Source: SIG440 sp045580025 (GTDB taxonomy: Bacteria > Bacillota > Clostridia > Monoglobales > Monoglobaceae). From it: 64,000 nucleotides of DNA. Below, in pieces: positions 53,264 to 63,203 of this stretch. Position numbers and translations under genes: made by a program. The stretch's first letter is position 1. Every line of letters starts with the position of its first letter. The notes under the pieces are model-generated. The model was given only the letters and a program-made list of their open reading frames with translations, made no database searches and had not been told where the DNA came from. The stretch covers positions 62,001-126,000 of the forward strand of contig JAZNNB010000029.1 in NCBI GenBank assembly GCA_045580025.1. The letters are read 5' to 3'.

Positions 53264-56200
53264 TTATTGAATCATGCTTCCTGAGTTCTGATAAATAGGC
53301 CACAATACAACTGCAGATTCTGCACGAGTAAGGCTGTTGGTTGGATAGAAGTATCTGAAATCATCACCCTTTACCAAGCCCATCTGCTGAAGTCTTGTTA
53401 CAGCATTATATGCATAGTCCGGAATATCTGCATAGTCGGTGAAAATATAACCAACTTCTTCTACTGCCGGAGATTTGCCCATTATATCAAGAACTCTGCA
53501 AACCATAACAGCCATATCAGCTCTTGAAATATTGTCGCCGATACCGAATCTTCCATCTGTATAGCCCTTGACAATACCCATTTCATAAGCTGTCGCTACA
53601 GTGTTATAATACCATTCATTTTTCTTTACGTCAGAGAAATTAGCTGTTGTTACTTTGTTTTCAACTTTGAAAACTTTCAAAAGGATTGAAAGAAATTCTT
53701 CACGGCTTATGTTTGCACCAGGACGGAAGTTTCCATCGCCGTCACCAAGAATAATACCATATCTTCTAAGACCTGTGATGCTCTTTTCTGCCCAGTTATA
53801 TTCGCTTGTAACATCCTGGAAAGGAGCCGCGGGATATCCTGCACCGTTTATGTTAAGACCTGTATTGCCACCTGATGTACCATCATTGATAATAATTGAA
53901 TCTGCATCATCCTTTGTAGTACCGCCACCGCCAGCACCACCGCCAGCACCACCGCCAGCACCGCCGCCGGAACCACCATCACTTGATGGCGCATAATAAG
54001 CATCTTCTATATCAGCAAGGTATTTATAAGTTTTTCCAAGCATCTTTTTATAGAATGTTTTGCCATTTGCAGACTGATTTCCGTCAAGTGTAATCCAGCC
54101 ATTGTCTACTGCTCGTTCAACCTGAGCCTTAACAAGACCCGGGTATCCTATTGAAGCACCATTTTTTCTGTTTGCCTCATAGTCAATCTTGTCAATACAA
54201 GCAAGCATTTCTGCGATTACCGCACTGTCATCATCAATCTTTGATTCCGCATCTTCAAGGTCTGTGTATCCAAATCCAAGATCATCAAGTCTATCATAAA
54301 CCTTTGACAATGAATCTGGATCTACATCTTCCTTGTTTACATCAACAAGTTCAGGTGTTAAAAAGCTGAGTTCACCAAATACCTCTTTTATTGCTTCCCA
54401 TTCATCAGTTGCCTCATCACAAGCGTCGATTTTCTTTGTCCACTCATTTAATTCCTTCACATAATTCTGAACAAACTTGATTGCACCTGCTACCTCTGCA
54501 TCAGCAATGTCAGCATACTCTTCATGAGCGTATACGCTATACATTATCTTTGCATCTTCAGCTGTGTATGTCACATCATCGATACCAAGTACTGTTTTAT
54601 AACCGTCATTTGCAAAGAAATCATTCATATCGTTTGCATTTGAAATCGCCTTAAACGCATCGCTTAATCCATTGCTTTCTATTTCTTTCTGATTGTTCTT
54701 TGCAAGCTCAAAAGCTTCAATAATGTCAGCTATGTTATCTGCGTCTGTACCTGCAAGTGCCTCACATACTGCACCAATGTTTGATACATCTGACACATCA
54801 AACAGCACAAAGTCCTTTATGTCATCACTTGTGATAAGTTCCTCTATTGCGTCCGCATCACCTGCTGCCTTGAGTGCATCTTCAAGTTCAGCAACCTTGC
54901 CGTCATCAATATTTTCCTTTATCAAAGCAAGTTTGTCAAGAATTTCCTGAATTGTCATTTCATTAAATGCGTCAGCCTTTACAAATGTATTAACAAGCGC
55001 TGTCATAAGTGTTTTCTCGCTTGCATTCGCAAAACTGATTACGGGTTTTTTCGCATTCAGCTTATCTGCTCTTTTATTGTTAGTAAGAACAAGTTTCTCA
55101 TCCTTTTTCTGTTCTTCTGTGAGCTCTTGCCACGGCTGATCGTCAGTGTCAGCAAATTGTCCATAAGATTCGAAATATTTTGCAAAAGTATCAAAGAAAG
55201 TTTCATCAATTTCACTTCCAAGAGCATCTTTCATACCACTCCAGTTAAGTGACATATCAATTTCTTCTTCCACAACGCCATCCTTTGTAGAAACAAGAAC
55301 CTTCACCTTTGTATCGTCTAGTTCAAGTTCAGTGTCAATGATAATTGTATTCTTGAAATAACCCTGTCTTACGGTCCTAAACTGTGTTGCAGCAAGAATG
55401 TTATCTGACAAATCTTTTACTGTCACTACAAGATTTTCATTTTTATGACTAAGTGTACCTTCAACGGTTATAGTGTTTGCTTTTGTGCTGAAGGTAGTCT
55501 CTGCACAAATGGTTTCTTCTATTACAGGAAGTGTTCCAAGAGCAAGCATATCAGCAAGAGGTCTCATTTGGGCTGTTTGGTCCACAAGAAGTGCTTCCAA
55601 TCTTCCGCCCTTGGGCACATCAGTTACATCAACAGTGGGTCCTGAAATCTCTGTTCCTTCACCAGCATAAACGGTTTTTTGTTCGCACCTAAAGTCAACC
55701 ATAACTCCATTCTTGTCATAAATTACAACTATTGAATCAACCCAACAGTCTATTCCTGTGTTTTTCACTGTGTATACAGGTGTAACAGTACCTGAAGCAG
55801 GAAGTTCTGTAACAACTGCACCGTTTTCATTCTGCAATTCTGCAGTCTTTGCTATGTAAGAACGTTCAAACGCCTTTATAACAACACCCATATCAACCTC
55901 AGCCCGATTGTACATATCCTCTGTCCAGCTTTCGTTCTGCAACCTATAGGTGCTGAAACCAACAAACGCCAGATTACTTGAGGTTGTATGAGAAACGTTG
56001 TAAATATAACCATATTTGGTCATATCATTATCACTCGGGAGAAAAACTTTGTTCGGGTTTGATTCATCCAACGCATTTTTGCCTGTCAAAAGCACATATT
56101 TCGAATCATCCTCATCTTTTTCTTTCACAGAAACACTTACATAGTCATTTACCCATGCGTCAGAATCGTAATTTCCAATTTCAAACTTGTATGTATACCA

Positions 56201-59038
56201 TTTATCAAGCTCTCTGGGGATAAGACCGACATTAAAGCCCTGATCCATTGAACCCCTATAAGCATCCGGCTTTGCAAAGCTAATCACGAAAGGAATGCCA
56301 TTTTCTCTATACCGGATGTCTACATTGATAACAGTGTTAGGTGATGCACAATTCACTATATTTGCATCCGTTTTTTTCATAAGACCAAGATATTTTCCAC
56401 TCGAAACACCTTTTAGACCATCTGCTTTAAAGTTTATATACTTATACCCAGTATCTTCATCTTCTACGTTCTCGGCTTTAATTTGGCCATCCGCTGCAAA
56501 GCCATCAGTAAGAAGAATTTCACTGTTGCCACTTCCGTCTCTTATGGAATATTTCGCATAGTCAGGACCGCTTGCAAAAATATATGCATCAAAAATTTCA
56601 GAGTAATAATTGAATTCTCTGTCGGTTATTCTTTCACATTCTAATTCTGTAAATTCAGGGATATCAGCGAACCATACTCTCGCCTCATCAATCAAAGTCT
56701 TGATTTCAGCTGCTTCTGTTGCCTCATTAAGTTCTATAAGTTTTTGAATTCTTTCTGTTGCTTCGTCAACATTAATATCTTCCAAGTTTTCATAACCAAG
56801 GTCGGTTACTCTCTTTATGAGTTTATCTTCACCTGTACCATCTTCAAATGTGTTTCCATCATCAAAAATGTGTTCACTAACCAAAGCAGTATTAGTCACT
56901 GCCTTGATAGCATTCCATTCAGCACTTACTGAACCTGCATTTTTGACACTTTCAACCCATGAATTATAAGCATCAACCTTGTCCAAAAGATCCATGAGTG
57001 CTGCGTTTACATCAGCGTATGGTGTTGAATCGGTATATTCGTCATAGCCTTCACTGTCATAGAACTTATGCATGAGAGAATAATCGTTGTTGTCATACTC
57101 ACTAACTCTGTCTGTGATTCCCAAAACATCTTTGATTGCAACATCTTCGCCGCCAAGCTCAATAGTTGTGTCAAATAAATTTTTAATAGTTTCTTTTGTA
57201 AGACCTACAAAACTTGGAACAATCGCAACCTCTGCAGATGCCTGCTCGGTCTTTGCTTCTTCATATTTAGCCAAAAATGCTTCAAAATCTGTACCAATAT
57301 CGGCCTTTGCATCAAACAAATAATTGCAAACAAAATTTGTTTTTACATTAAATTTGAAGAAATCTGCCTTGTCGCTATTAAGAAGTTCTTTAACTGCATC
57401 TACATCTGTTGCAGCAGCAAAATCTGTCATAAAGCCCTTAACTCCAACCACTTTAACAAGCTCTTCAATCAATTCTGCATAAGTAAATTCGTCATAATAT
57501 GTACTGTTATCAGTAATTTTTTTGTTTATAACAAAACCAATGTTGCTCTTATCATCCGAGTCTAAACCACTGAGTTGGGGTATGTCTGAAACAGTTCCGT
57601 TGTCATTAGTCTTCAAATTCCCTGCATAAGTTGTAAAGAAATCAACTGCGTTATCTTTTGTGAGCAGTTTGAAATCAGCTTTAAATGCCGTCCAGTCAGC
57701 TGAAACAACGATGTCACTGATTGTCTCCAGAGTTCCGCCTGCTGGCAACAAAGAAATGCTTACGTTATTTCCTGTATAATTGATGGGCATACTCTTACTG
57801 AACGAACCATTGGCTGTGGTTTTGAACTGAGTTACGTACACAATGTTGCCACCGTCATCAACCGCTTTCAAAGTAACGTCCGTATTTCCAACATATTTTC
57901 CTTCAATGGTGATTTCATTTGCTTTCACGCTATATTCAAGATCTGTCGCACTTGATCCTGAAACAGTGGAATCACTTCCCAAAACAGCTGCACTTGTAAA
58001 GGGTTTCATTGTGCCTTCTGCATCCCAAAGAAACGCTTCAATTCTTGAAACGTTTTCAATAGCATCCAAATCAACAGCAGGTGCTTTCACGCGAGCAAGA
58101 CCTGTTGGTATTATCGAACCGTTATCATGGTTCACATAAAGCAAGTTGTCATTTTCATCATATGCGGCTGTTACCACAAAAGCCGAAGCAGTAGCACCAC
58201 TGAATGTTTTGAATACGGGTACAACACTTCCTTCTGAAGGTAAATTCAAAACGTTGTTTCCCTCACCATCTTCAAATGCTGTACCTGTCGCAATCGCTTG
58301 GCTTGTCGGGCTAAATATAGCAAAATTGTCAACTGCATATTTTGCGTCGAATTTATTAGCTTCACTTACCCTGTGGAATGCGTATCCAATACCGGTTGTA
58401 GAAGGAGTGGAACCGATTGAACCAATACAAATATAATCAACATTCATCGTTTTATCCCATGTAGCATTACTAATGCCGGTAAGCGGTGCACCATATTCAG
58501 AATCTGCTGCACCTCGTGCTTTTCTATACACCTTCACAAATTGTGCATGATTCGTTGCGTCGCCAAGGTCACCACTTATAGAATCGCCAAACTCGATTTT
58601 ATAAGTATACCATTTTTCAACATCATCATCGTCAACTACAAGGCTTGTTGCCCATCGGGTACTTGTTGCTTCCCCTGAGGAAGTATATACATCAGAATAA
58701 ACAGTAATGGGCGCTGAATTGTTGTAACAATATACATCAAGTGTGATAACCGAACCTGTCAATACAGGATTGTCATTTATATCCATTACATGAGCCCCAT
58801 TGGTAGTACCATTGCTTGTAAGCACCTGATAGTGGTTTCCATTGTCCTCTCCACGCTTTTCCAAGCCTACACAGGTGACTTTTGCGTTCGTGGACTCAAA
58901 GTCCTTCTCATCAAAATCGTAATATATCACACCATCATCAATGGTAGCGGCATCTGCAGTCTCGCCCATTGCAGGAATAATGCAAGTGGGCAACACCAGT
59001 GCCAATGCAAGAATCAAACATAAAACTTTTTTTGTCAT
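53264..59038 (-). CDS. Giant SLH-anchored surface protein with internal duplication
   Basis: 1924 residues with a signal peptide (MTKKVLCLILALALVLPTCI). The body is two related halves (about 25-830 and 831-1690), each with a jelly-roll start, WYTYK, DYxxxxVxxK, an Ig-like/filamin-like section (AAYDENDNLLYV; IVVIYDKNGVMVDF), and a long helical tail rich in D/E and A. A Gly-rich hinge with GGGAGGGAGGGAGGGG follows, then three SLH domains (about 1725-1915; FQDVTSEYNWAEKSI, FSDVKKNEWYY, FTDYADIPDYAYNA). It should be wall-bound and reach far from the cell. No enzyme motif was recognised. The start has AGGAGG. Confidence 0.8.
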   Translation of the reverse strand: MTKKVLCLILALALVLPTCIIPAMGETADAATIDDGVIYYDFDEKDFESTNAKVTCVGLEKRGEDNGNHYQVLTSNGTTNGAHVMDINDNPVLTGSVITLDVYCYNNSAPITVYSDVYTSSGEATSTRWATSLVVDDDDVEKWYTYKIEFGDSISGDLGDATNHAQFVKVYRKARGAADSEYGAPLTGISNATWDKTMNVDYICIGSIGSTPSTTGIGYAFHRVSEANKFDAKYAVDNFAIFSPTSQAIATGTAFEDGEGNNVLNLPSEGSVVPVFKTFSGATASAFVVTAAYDENDNLLYVNHDNGSIIPTGLARVKAPAVDLDAIENVSRIEAFLWDAEGTMKPFTSAAVLGSDSTVSGSSATDLEYSVKANEITIEGKYVGNTDVTLKAVDDGGNIVYVTQFKTTANGSFSKSMPINYTGNNVSISLLPAGGTLETISDIVVSADWTAFKADFKLLTKDNAVDFFTTYAGNLKTNDNGTVSDIPQLSGLDSDDKSNIGFVINKKITDNSTYYDEFTYAELIEELVKVVGVKGFMTDFAAATDVDAVKELLNSDKADFFKFNVKTNFVCNYLFDAKADIGTDFEAFLAKYEEAKTEQASAEVAIVPSFVGLTKETIKNLFDTTIELGGEDVAIKDVLGITDRVSEYDNNDYSLMHKFYDSEGYDEYTDSTPYADVNAALMDLLDKVDAYNSWVESVKNAGSVSAEWNAIKAVTNTALVSEHIFDDGNTFEDGTGEDKLIKRVTDLGYENLEDINVDEATERIQKLIELNEATEAAEIKTLIDEARVWFADIPEFTELECERITDREFNYYSEIFDAYIFASGPDYAKYSIRDGSGNSEILLTDGFAADGQIKAENVEDEDTGYKYINFKADGLKGVSSGKYLGLMKKTDANIVNCASPNTVINVDIRYRENGIPFVISFAKPDAYRGSMDQGFNVGLIPRELDKWYTYKFEIGNYDSDAWVNDYVSVSVKEKDEDDSKYVLLTGKNALDESNPNKVFLPSDNDMTKYGYIYNVSHTTSSNLAFVGFSTYRLQNESWTEDMYNRAEVDMGVVIKAFERSYIAKTAELQNENGAVVTELPASGTVTPVYTVKNTGIDCWVDSIVVIYDKNGVMVDFRCEQKTVYAGEGTEISGPTVDVTDVPKGGRLEALLVDQTAQMRPLADMLALGTLPVIEETICAETTFSTKANTITVEGTLSHKNENLVVTVKDLSDNILAATQFRTVRQGYFKNTIIIDTELELDDTKVKVLVSTKDGVVEEEIDMSLNWSGMKDALGSEIDETFFDTFAKYFESYGQFADTDDQPWQELTEEQKKDEKLVLTNNKRADKLNAKKPVISFANASEKTLMTALVNTFVKADAFNEMTIQEILDKLALIKENIDDGKVAELEDALKAAGDADAIEELITSDDIKDFVLFDVSDVSNIGAVCEALAGTDADNIADIIEAFELAKNNQKEIESNGLSDAFKAISNANDMNDFFANDGYKTVLGIDDVTYTAEDAKIMYSVYAHEEYADIADAEVAGAIKFVQNYVKELNEWTKKIDACDEATDEWEAIKEVFGELSFLTPELVDVNKEDVDPDSLSKVYDRLDDLGFGYTDLEDAESKIDDDSAVIAEMLACIDKIDYEANRKNGASIGYPGLVKAQVERAVDNGWITLDGNQSANGKTFYKKMLGKTYKYLADIEDAYYAPSSDGGSGGGAGGGAGGGAGGGGTTKDDADSIIINDGTSGGNTGLNINGAGYPAAPFQDVTSEYNWAEKSITGLRRYGIILGDGDGNFRPGANISREEFLSILLKVFKVENKVTTANFSDVKKNEWYYNTVATAYEMGIVKGYTDGRFGIGDNISRADMAVMVCRVLDIMGKSPAVEEVGYIFTDYADIPDYAYNAVTRLQQMGLVKGDDFRYFYPTNSLTRAESAVVLWPIYQNSGSMIQ
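53921..53974. repeat. 12-bp tandem repeat encoding the Gly-Ala hinge
   Basis: About four copies of a ccaccgccagca-type unit inside the 1924-residue gene, encoding GGGAGGGAGGGAGGGG on the minus strand. It is much more GC-rich than its surroundings and may change in length by slippage in whole codons. Confidence 0.8.
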
Positions 59039-59294
59039 AGATTTGTCCTCCTAAACGTTAATGTTTTTATGTGAAATTTTTAATAATTTACCTATTTGAT
59101 TATAACTCTTTCAAACCCAAAGTTACAATGGAAATATTCTGCACCGTTGGAAAAAATTTACATTGGTACATCTTGTTTGTGCTGAGCTTTTGGGTCAAAT
59201 TCGAAAAAACAATTTTTTTCAACACATCTTTCAAAAACACAACAATTTTCCATATTTTCCGTCACTTTGCAATACTTCCCCAATTAACTTTTTT

Positions 59295-59323
59295 AGTATA
59301 ACACAAATTTAGTAATTATGCAA
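59295..59323 (-). promoter_or_regulatory. Candidate promoter of the 1924-residue SLH gene
   Basis: Minus strand TTGCAT (59323-59318), 17-bp spacer, TATACT (59300-59295), implying a leader of about 250 nt. A TATAAT at 59104-59099 with a poorly spaced -35 is a weaker second option. Confidence 0.45.
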
Positions 59324-59377
59324 GCAAAATTTATCTTAAATCTCAATTTTTTGGTCATTTTTCGTGCAATTTCTTTT

Positions 59378-59450
59378 GCAAAGACTTGGTTGTTGTGAAA
59401 CTCCGTCACAAAACAACTCAATGTTTCGGAGTTTGTGCCACACACTTTGC
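59378..59450. other. Unexplained nested inverted repeat in a 560-bp gene-free gap
   Basis: AAACTCCG (59398-59405) and CGGAGTTT (59427-59434) form an 8-bp stem nested inside GCAAAG (59378-59383) and CTTTGC (59445-59450). It lies in the gap 59039-59598, which otherwise holds the SLH-gene promoter region and the 59511 terminator. It could be an operator, a small RNA or a relic. Confidence 0.35.
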
Positions 59451-59510
59451 TAATGGTTTGCGCGCAATGCAGATGCTATTTTTTCATTTAACGCAACGTA
59501 TCGAATATGA

Positions 59511-59546
59511 AAAAGGCATACCGAAGACTTAGTCGGTATGCCTTTT
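59511..59546 (-). terminator. Intrinsic terminator after the glycosidase gene
   Basis: AAAAGGCATACCGA / TCGGTATGCCTTTT, a 14-bp perfect stem with an eight-base loop. Confidence 0.92.
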
Positions 59547-59598
59547 ATAAACATATAAAGTCAGTAAATCAGTTATCAATCAGCTACAAAGCATTGTA

Positions 59599-61707
59599 TT
59601 ATACTTGAAAGCTGTATCTCGCACCTTTCTCTATCGTTACAACATCAGGTACGTCCGCATGAAAGTCAGCATTTACCTTTAGGTTGACTGTGATTTCAGC
59701 TTCGGTCAGATTTGTAAGTGCAAGTTCTTTAACAACGCCATCGCTCACCGTAATATCGGCTTTCAAGCCGTTGCTTAAGTGAATGTTTTTTGCAGAAAAG
59801 TCCTGCCAATCGTTCGTAATGCCGTATGCGAAACAAACCGTACCTTCTTCTTCAAAGCACATAGCTTCGTTTACAGCCCAAACGGCAAGGCCCGCAGGCG
59901 TGGTATAATAATAGTTGATGGGGGCGCCGTCAATTCTGATTTTTTCAGGAAGTACTCCAAGAGATGATGCGCCCATAGGAATCTTGAGAAGCTGTTCCAT
60001 CGCCTTTTTATGTGCACCAAGACGAGCATAGCAAATCACGGATCTTGGAGGAATCCATGGCCAATGGCGATACGTCTCTGTGGGAGTATCATAATTGTAT
60101 CCCCATTCAGTTTCGCAGGTTTTCAAACCTATGTCAATATTTTTTTCTGATAAGTTACGTGGCATCATAAATATAGACATATCTGACTGCCAACCACCTA
60201 TGAATGGAGCATCCTTGAACGGAAGCAAAATGCCATCTTCGTTATAATTGCACGCCATATTTTCCTCTAATATTTCGGAAAGTTCAATAAGAGATTCATC
60301 TTTAAGCATATCTCCTATCACGCGGATACTTTGGAACAAAGCAACATTGGTCCATGTATCTGTCTCAGACTCATATCCACCCTCGGTACCTGACATAACA
60401 TTCTTCAAAAAGACTCTTCCGTCTCTTTCTTCAGTAAGGTGCTCCGTAAAATCAAGGAACATACGAAGAGCTTTTTCAAGTTCTTCTGAAGTCTTTCTGC
60501 CTGTGTGATTCCAGATATTATACAAATTCAAAATATCAAAACAAGGATACATAGGCTTGAAATGTGTGATAAACTCCTTCATATCTCTATGTTGAGAGTA
60601 CTGTCCTTTACAGTCTGTCCAGCCTACAGATGCCCCGCCTTTCATATCGTATGCTGCAAGTGCCTGTCTGCCGATTTCCATCAAACCAAGAATGAACTTT
60701 CCACACTTTTCTGCTTCTTTAATAAAGCCACTTGTTAAAAGTCCTTTTATGATAAACACAGCGTCATATGCACAATAAAGACCGCCATTCCAAAGATGTG
60801 GTTGAATTCCCAAAAGAGTTGCACCGTTTTGGGGATTCTGGGATGACCTGATAAGGTACTGTCCCATCTCGTATACCTGAGCCACCTTGGGGTCGGGTAT
60901 AGTAACACTACTTGCATTTTCATTCTTCCATGCTTCAACATGCGCAGCTTTTACAGCGTCATATCCTTTCTGCGCTATGCGGCTTCTCTTTTCGAATTCT
61001 TCATCCACATTCGAGCATTCTGTCTCGTCCACAATGGTCAAGATTCTCGAAACTGATTCGCCCTGAGACAATGCACCAATCAACCCAAGATTGTGGGCAT
61101 CCGAACCTGCTACATTCTTTTTTTCTGTTTCAGCAAAAGCACGGTCCGACCACAAAGCACCTTTACCTGCAAATGAGCCAAAATCATAGGAAATCTGCAT
61201 TTCCTTTTCGCCCATATTTACATGGAGTGCTGTCTGGGTCTGAAGCTGCATCCATAAATAACCGCTCTGTCCATCCAACAGCAAAAATCCAACTTGTGGC
61301 GGATTTGACGGGTCACATTTTTCTATTGTTACCTTTTCGCACCAAAGTCCGTCTGTTGTCAAGAAGCTTTCTACTAAAACTTCTACTTCGTTCTTTGCAA
61401 AAGAAAGTCTTGTTGTCAAAATACCTGTGCTTGAATCCAAGCTCTGTTCATAACTCTCAGGCTCAGCCGGTGCATTATACAAAATCACCTGATATCCAGC
61501 ACGCAAAATCTGACCCTCTGTCTTTTTGGTTACAGTTCGGCTTGTTGCCTTATACCAACCACAGATGGCGCCGTGAGACTGCTCCCAATGTGTATGTCCA
61601 CTATGGGATGCAAAATTACTACCACTATAATCTACCAAAATGCCGTCAATTCCGTTTGACAGTAACATTGGATAGTATGGTTCCTTGGAATAACATGTTG
61701 CTTTCAT
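59599..61707 (-). CDS. Six-hairpin (alpha/alpha)6 glycosidase, GH65/GH95-like
   Basis: 702 residues, no signal peptide, so cytoplasmic. A beta-sandwich N domain (about 1-260) is followed by an (alpha/alpha)6 barrel (about 280-610) with GIQPHLWNGGLYCAYDAVFI, the typical W-x-GLY-x-YDA entry seen in inverting glycosidases of this clan, and acidic candidates in GGYESETDTWTN, then a C-terminal beta domain. The sequence fits GH95 (fucosidase), GH65 or related groups by fold only; family and substrate are not settled. The start has GGAGG and the gene lies 92 bp after the GH109-like gene, probably in one operon. Confidence 0.65.
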   Translation of the reverse strand: MKATCYSKEPYYPMLLSNGIDGILVDYSGSNFASHSGHTHWEQSHGAICGWYKATSRTVTKKTEGQILRAGYQVILYNAPAEPESYEQSLDSSTGILTTRLSFAKNEVEVLVESFLTTDGLWCEKVTIEKCDPSNPPQVGFLLLDGQSGYLWMQLQTQTALHVNMGEKEMQISYDFGSFAGKGALWSDRAFAETEKKNVAGSDAHNLGLIGALSQGESVSRILTIVDETECSNVDEEFEKRSRIAQKGYDAVKAAHVEAWKNENASSVTIPDPKVAQVYEMGQYLIRSSQNPQNGATLLGIQPHLWNGGLYCAYDAVFIIKGLLTSGFIKEAEKCGKFILGLMEIGRQALAAYDMKGGASVGWTDCKGQYSQHRDMKEFITHFKPMYPCFDILNLYNIWNHTGRKTSEELEKALRMFLDFTEHLTEERDGRVFLKNVMSGTEGGYESETDTWTNVALFQSIRVIGDMLKDESLIELSEILEENMACNYNEDGILLPFKDAPFIGGWQSDMSIFMMPRNLSEKNIDIGLKTCETEWGYNYDTPTETYRHWPWIPPRSVICYARLGAHKKAMEQLLKIPMGASSLGVLPEKIRIDGAPINYYYTTPAGLAVWAVNEAMCFEEEGTVCFAYGITNDWQDFSAKNIHLSNGLKADITVSDGVVKELALTNLTEAEITVNLKVNADFHADVPDVVTIEKGARYSFQV

Positions 61708-61799
61708 TGTCTTTCCTCCATTTTTTAATTTCTAAGTTAGGACCAAAAAAATTGATAAATTGGCAACTACTGTTGTCCTGAATTAGCTATAGCAATTTT

Positions 61800-63062
61800 T
61801 TATTCAGGAAAGATTTTAACTGTGTTATCAACACAAACCTTATCGAGACAATATTTGCCTTCGGTAACAGGTTCACGATTTATCCATTTGCCGCGTGTGA
61901 AGTCCGGAACAGGAACCGGTGCACCACCCATCTTAATAGATGCTTCTGAAAGGGGTGCGATTGCTGCCCACAAAATAGAATCGTATGCATCAATGGGTGT
62001 ATTTGTACCCTTCTTAACACTTTCAATGAATGCTCGGCAAACCAGCCAGTCCATACCGCCATGGCCACCTTTTTCTCCAAGCTTTACATATTCCTCATGA
62101 AGCGGATGGTCGTGTTCCTTGTACATTTCTTCCATATTATTACGACAAGGTTCTTCCATGCCGTTGAAGAACAGCACATCGCTGTCTTCGCTGCACATTG
62201 CTTTGCTTCCACGAATAGTGAAATTTCTTGAATAGTGAGGACGTGGTGCAGTGGTATCCAAACACAACTTGATTGTTTCACCATTTGCACAGGTAATTAT
62301 GGTTGTGACAATGTCACCCTGCTTATAATCATATTTCGCCCATTTACTGTCTTCTCCCAAATCAGTCACGATACGTTCTTTAAGAGCAACAGACTTGGAG
62401 GCAAATGAACTCAAAGTCAGCATTTTGTTGCCGCGGTTGATACCAAGAACCTTACAAATAGGTCCAAGTTCATGAGTAGGATACTGCTCGCAGTTTCGCT
62501 GTATATATGAATGAATTCTGTAATGACGATCCTCATCACTTTCATTACCATACAACTCGTCACAAATTATCAAATCATGATGATAGCCACCTTCGGCGTG
62601 GATCAATTCTCCAAAAAGTCCTTTTTCTTTCACATTAAGTGCCATCATTTCAAATCTGCCATAACAACAGTTTTCAAGCATCATAATAGGTGTTTTTGTT
62701 TCTTCATAAACTTCCAGAAGAGAATGACATTCCTGAATATCAAAAACACAACCAACCTCAAAAGCAGTATACTTGCCGGCGCGCATAGAATCCTTTACAA
62801 TATCAACTCTGCTGCCCCAACCAGTCATAATAAATACAGCATCGATATCCGGATTATTTAAAATATCATGGTAATCTGTGGTTCCAACAGCAGCGTCGCG
62901 TCCTTTTTCTTTTAAGATATTATTTACCTTTTCTATGTATGGCTCGTATATGTCACAAATCATGGCAATTTCTACGTCATTCATTTCGCTGACACAATTC
63001 TCGAGTACAAGTGTGCCTCGTCTTCCAAGCCCAATGTATCCAACTTTTATCTTTTCTTTCAT
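61800..63062 (-). CDS. Gfo/Idh/MocA-type NAD-dependent glycosidase, GH109-like
   Basis: 420 residues. The Rossmann domain starts VGYIGLGRRGTLVLENC; the middle has ENCCYGRFEMMALNVKEKG and LFGELIHAEGGYHHDL, and the C-terminal part GGHGGMDWLV, all close to GH109 enzymes, which cleave alpha-N-acetylgalactosaminides by NAD-dependent oxidation, elimination and reduction. There is no signal peptide or Tat motif, unlike many Bacteroidota members, so it would act on imported sugars. The start has GGGGAGAGG. It is divergent from an AraC-type regulator that likely controls it. Confidence 0.82.
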   Translation of the reverse strand: MKEKIKVGYIGLGRRGTLVLENCVSEMNDVEIAMICDIYEPYIEKVNNILKEKGRDAAVGTTDYHDILNNPDIDAVFIMTGWGSRVDIVKDSMRAGKYTAFEVGCVFDIQECHSLLEVYEETKTPIMMLENCCYGRFEMMALNVKEKGLFGELIHAEGGYHHDLIICDELYGNESDEDRHYRIHSYIQRNCEQYPTHELGPICKVLGINRGNKMLTLSSFASKSVALKERIVTDLGEDSKWAKYDYKQGDIVTTIITCANGETIKLCLDTTAPRPHYSRNFTIRGSKAMCSEDSDVLFFNGMEEPCRNNMEEMYKEHDHPLHEEYVKLGEKGGHGGMDWLVCRAFIESVKKGTNTPIDAYDSILWAAIAPLSEASIKMGGAPVPVPDFTRGKWINREPVTEGKYCLDKVCVDNTVKIFPE

Positions 63063-63122
63063 TTTCCTCTCCCCTTTTGGTTTGAAATCACATTGACATA
63101 TGAATCTATCTATGTTACTATA

Positions 63123-63151
63123 ATCTTATCAAGGTAATAATTATAATTCAA
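63123..63151 (-). promoter_or_regulatory. Candidate promoter of the GH109-like operon
   Basis: Minus strand TTGAAT (63151-63146), 17-bp spacer, TAAGAT (63128-63123). The opposite strand has TTGACA (63093) and TATAAT (63119) 20 bp apart, a spacing that usually needs an activator, so the two directions may share one regulated site. Confidence 0.4.
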
Positions 63152-63203
63152 CACAAAATTAGACACTATTTTTTATATTTTAGATACCAAAAGGAGCTTT
63201 GCT

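Noticed and set aside
53921..53974. Short CRISPR-like array
   Set aside because: The repeats are contiguous 12-bp units in frame within a gene and encode a Gly-Ala hinge; there are no spacers.
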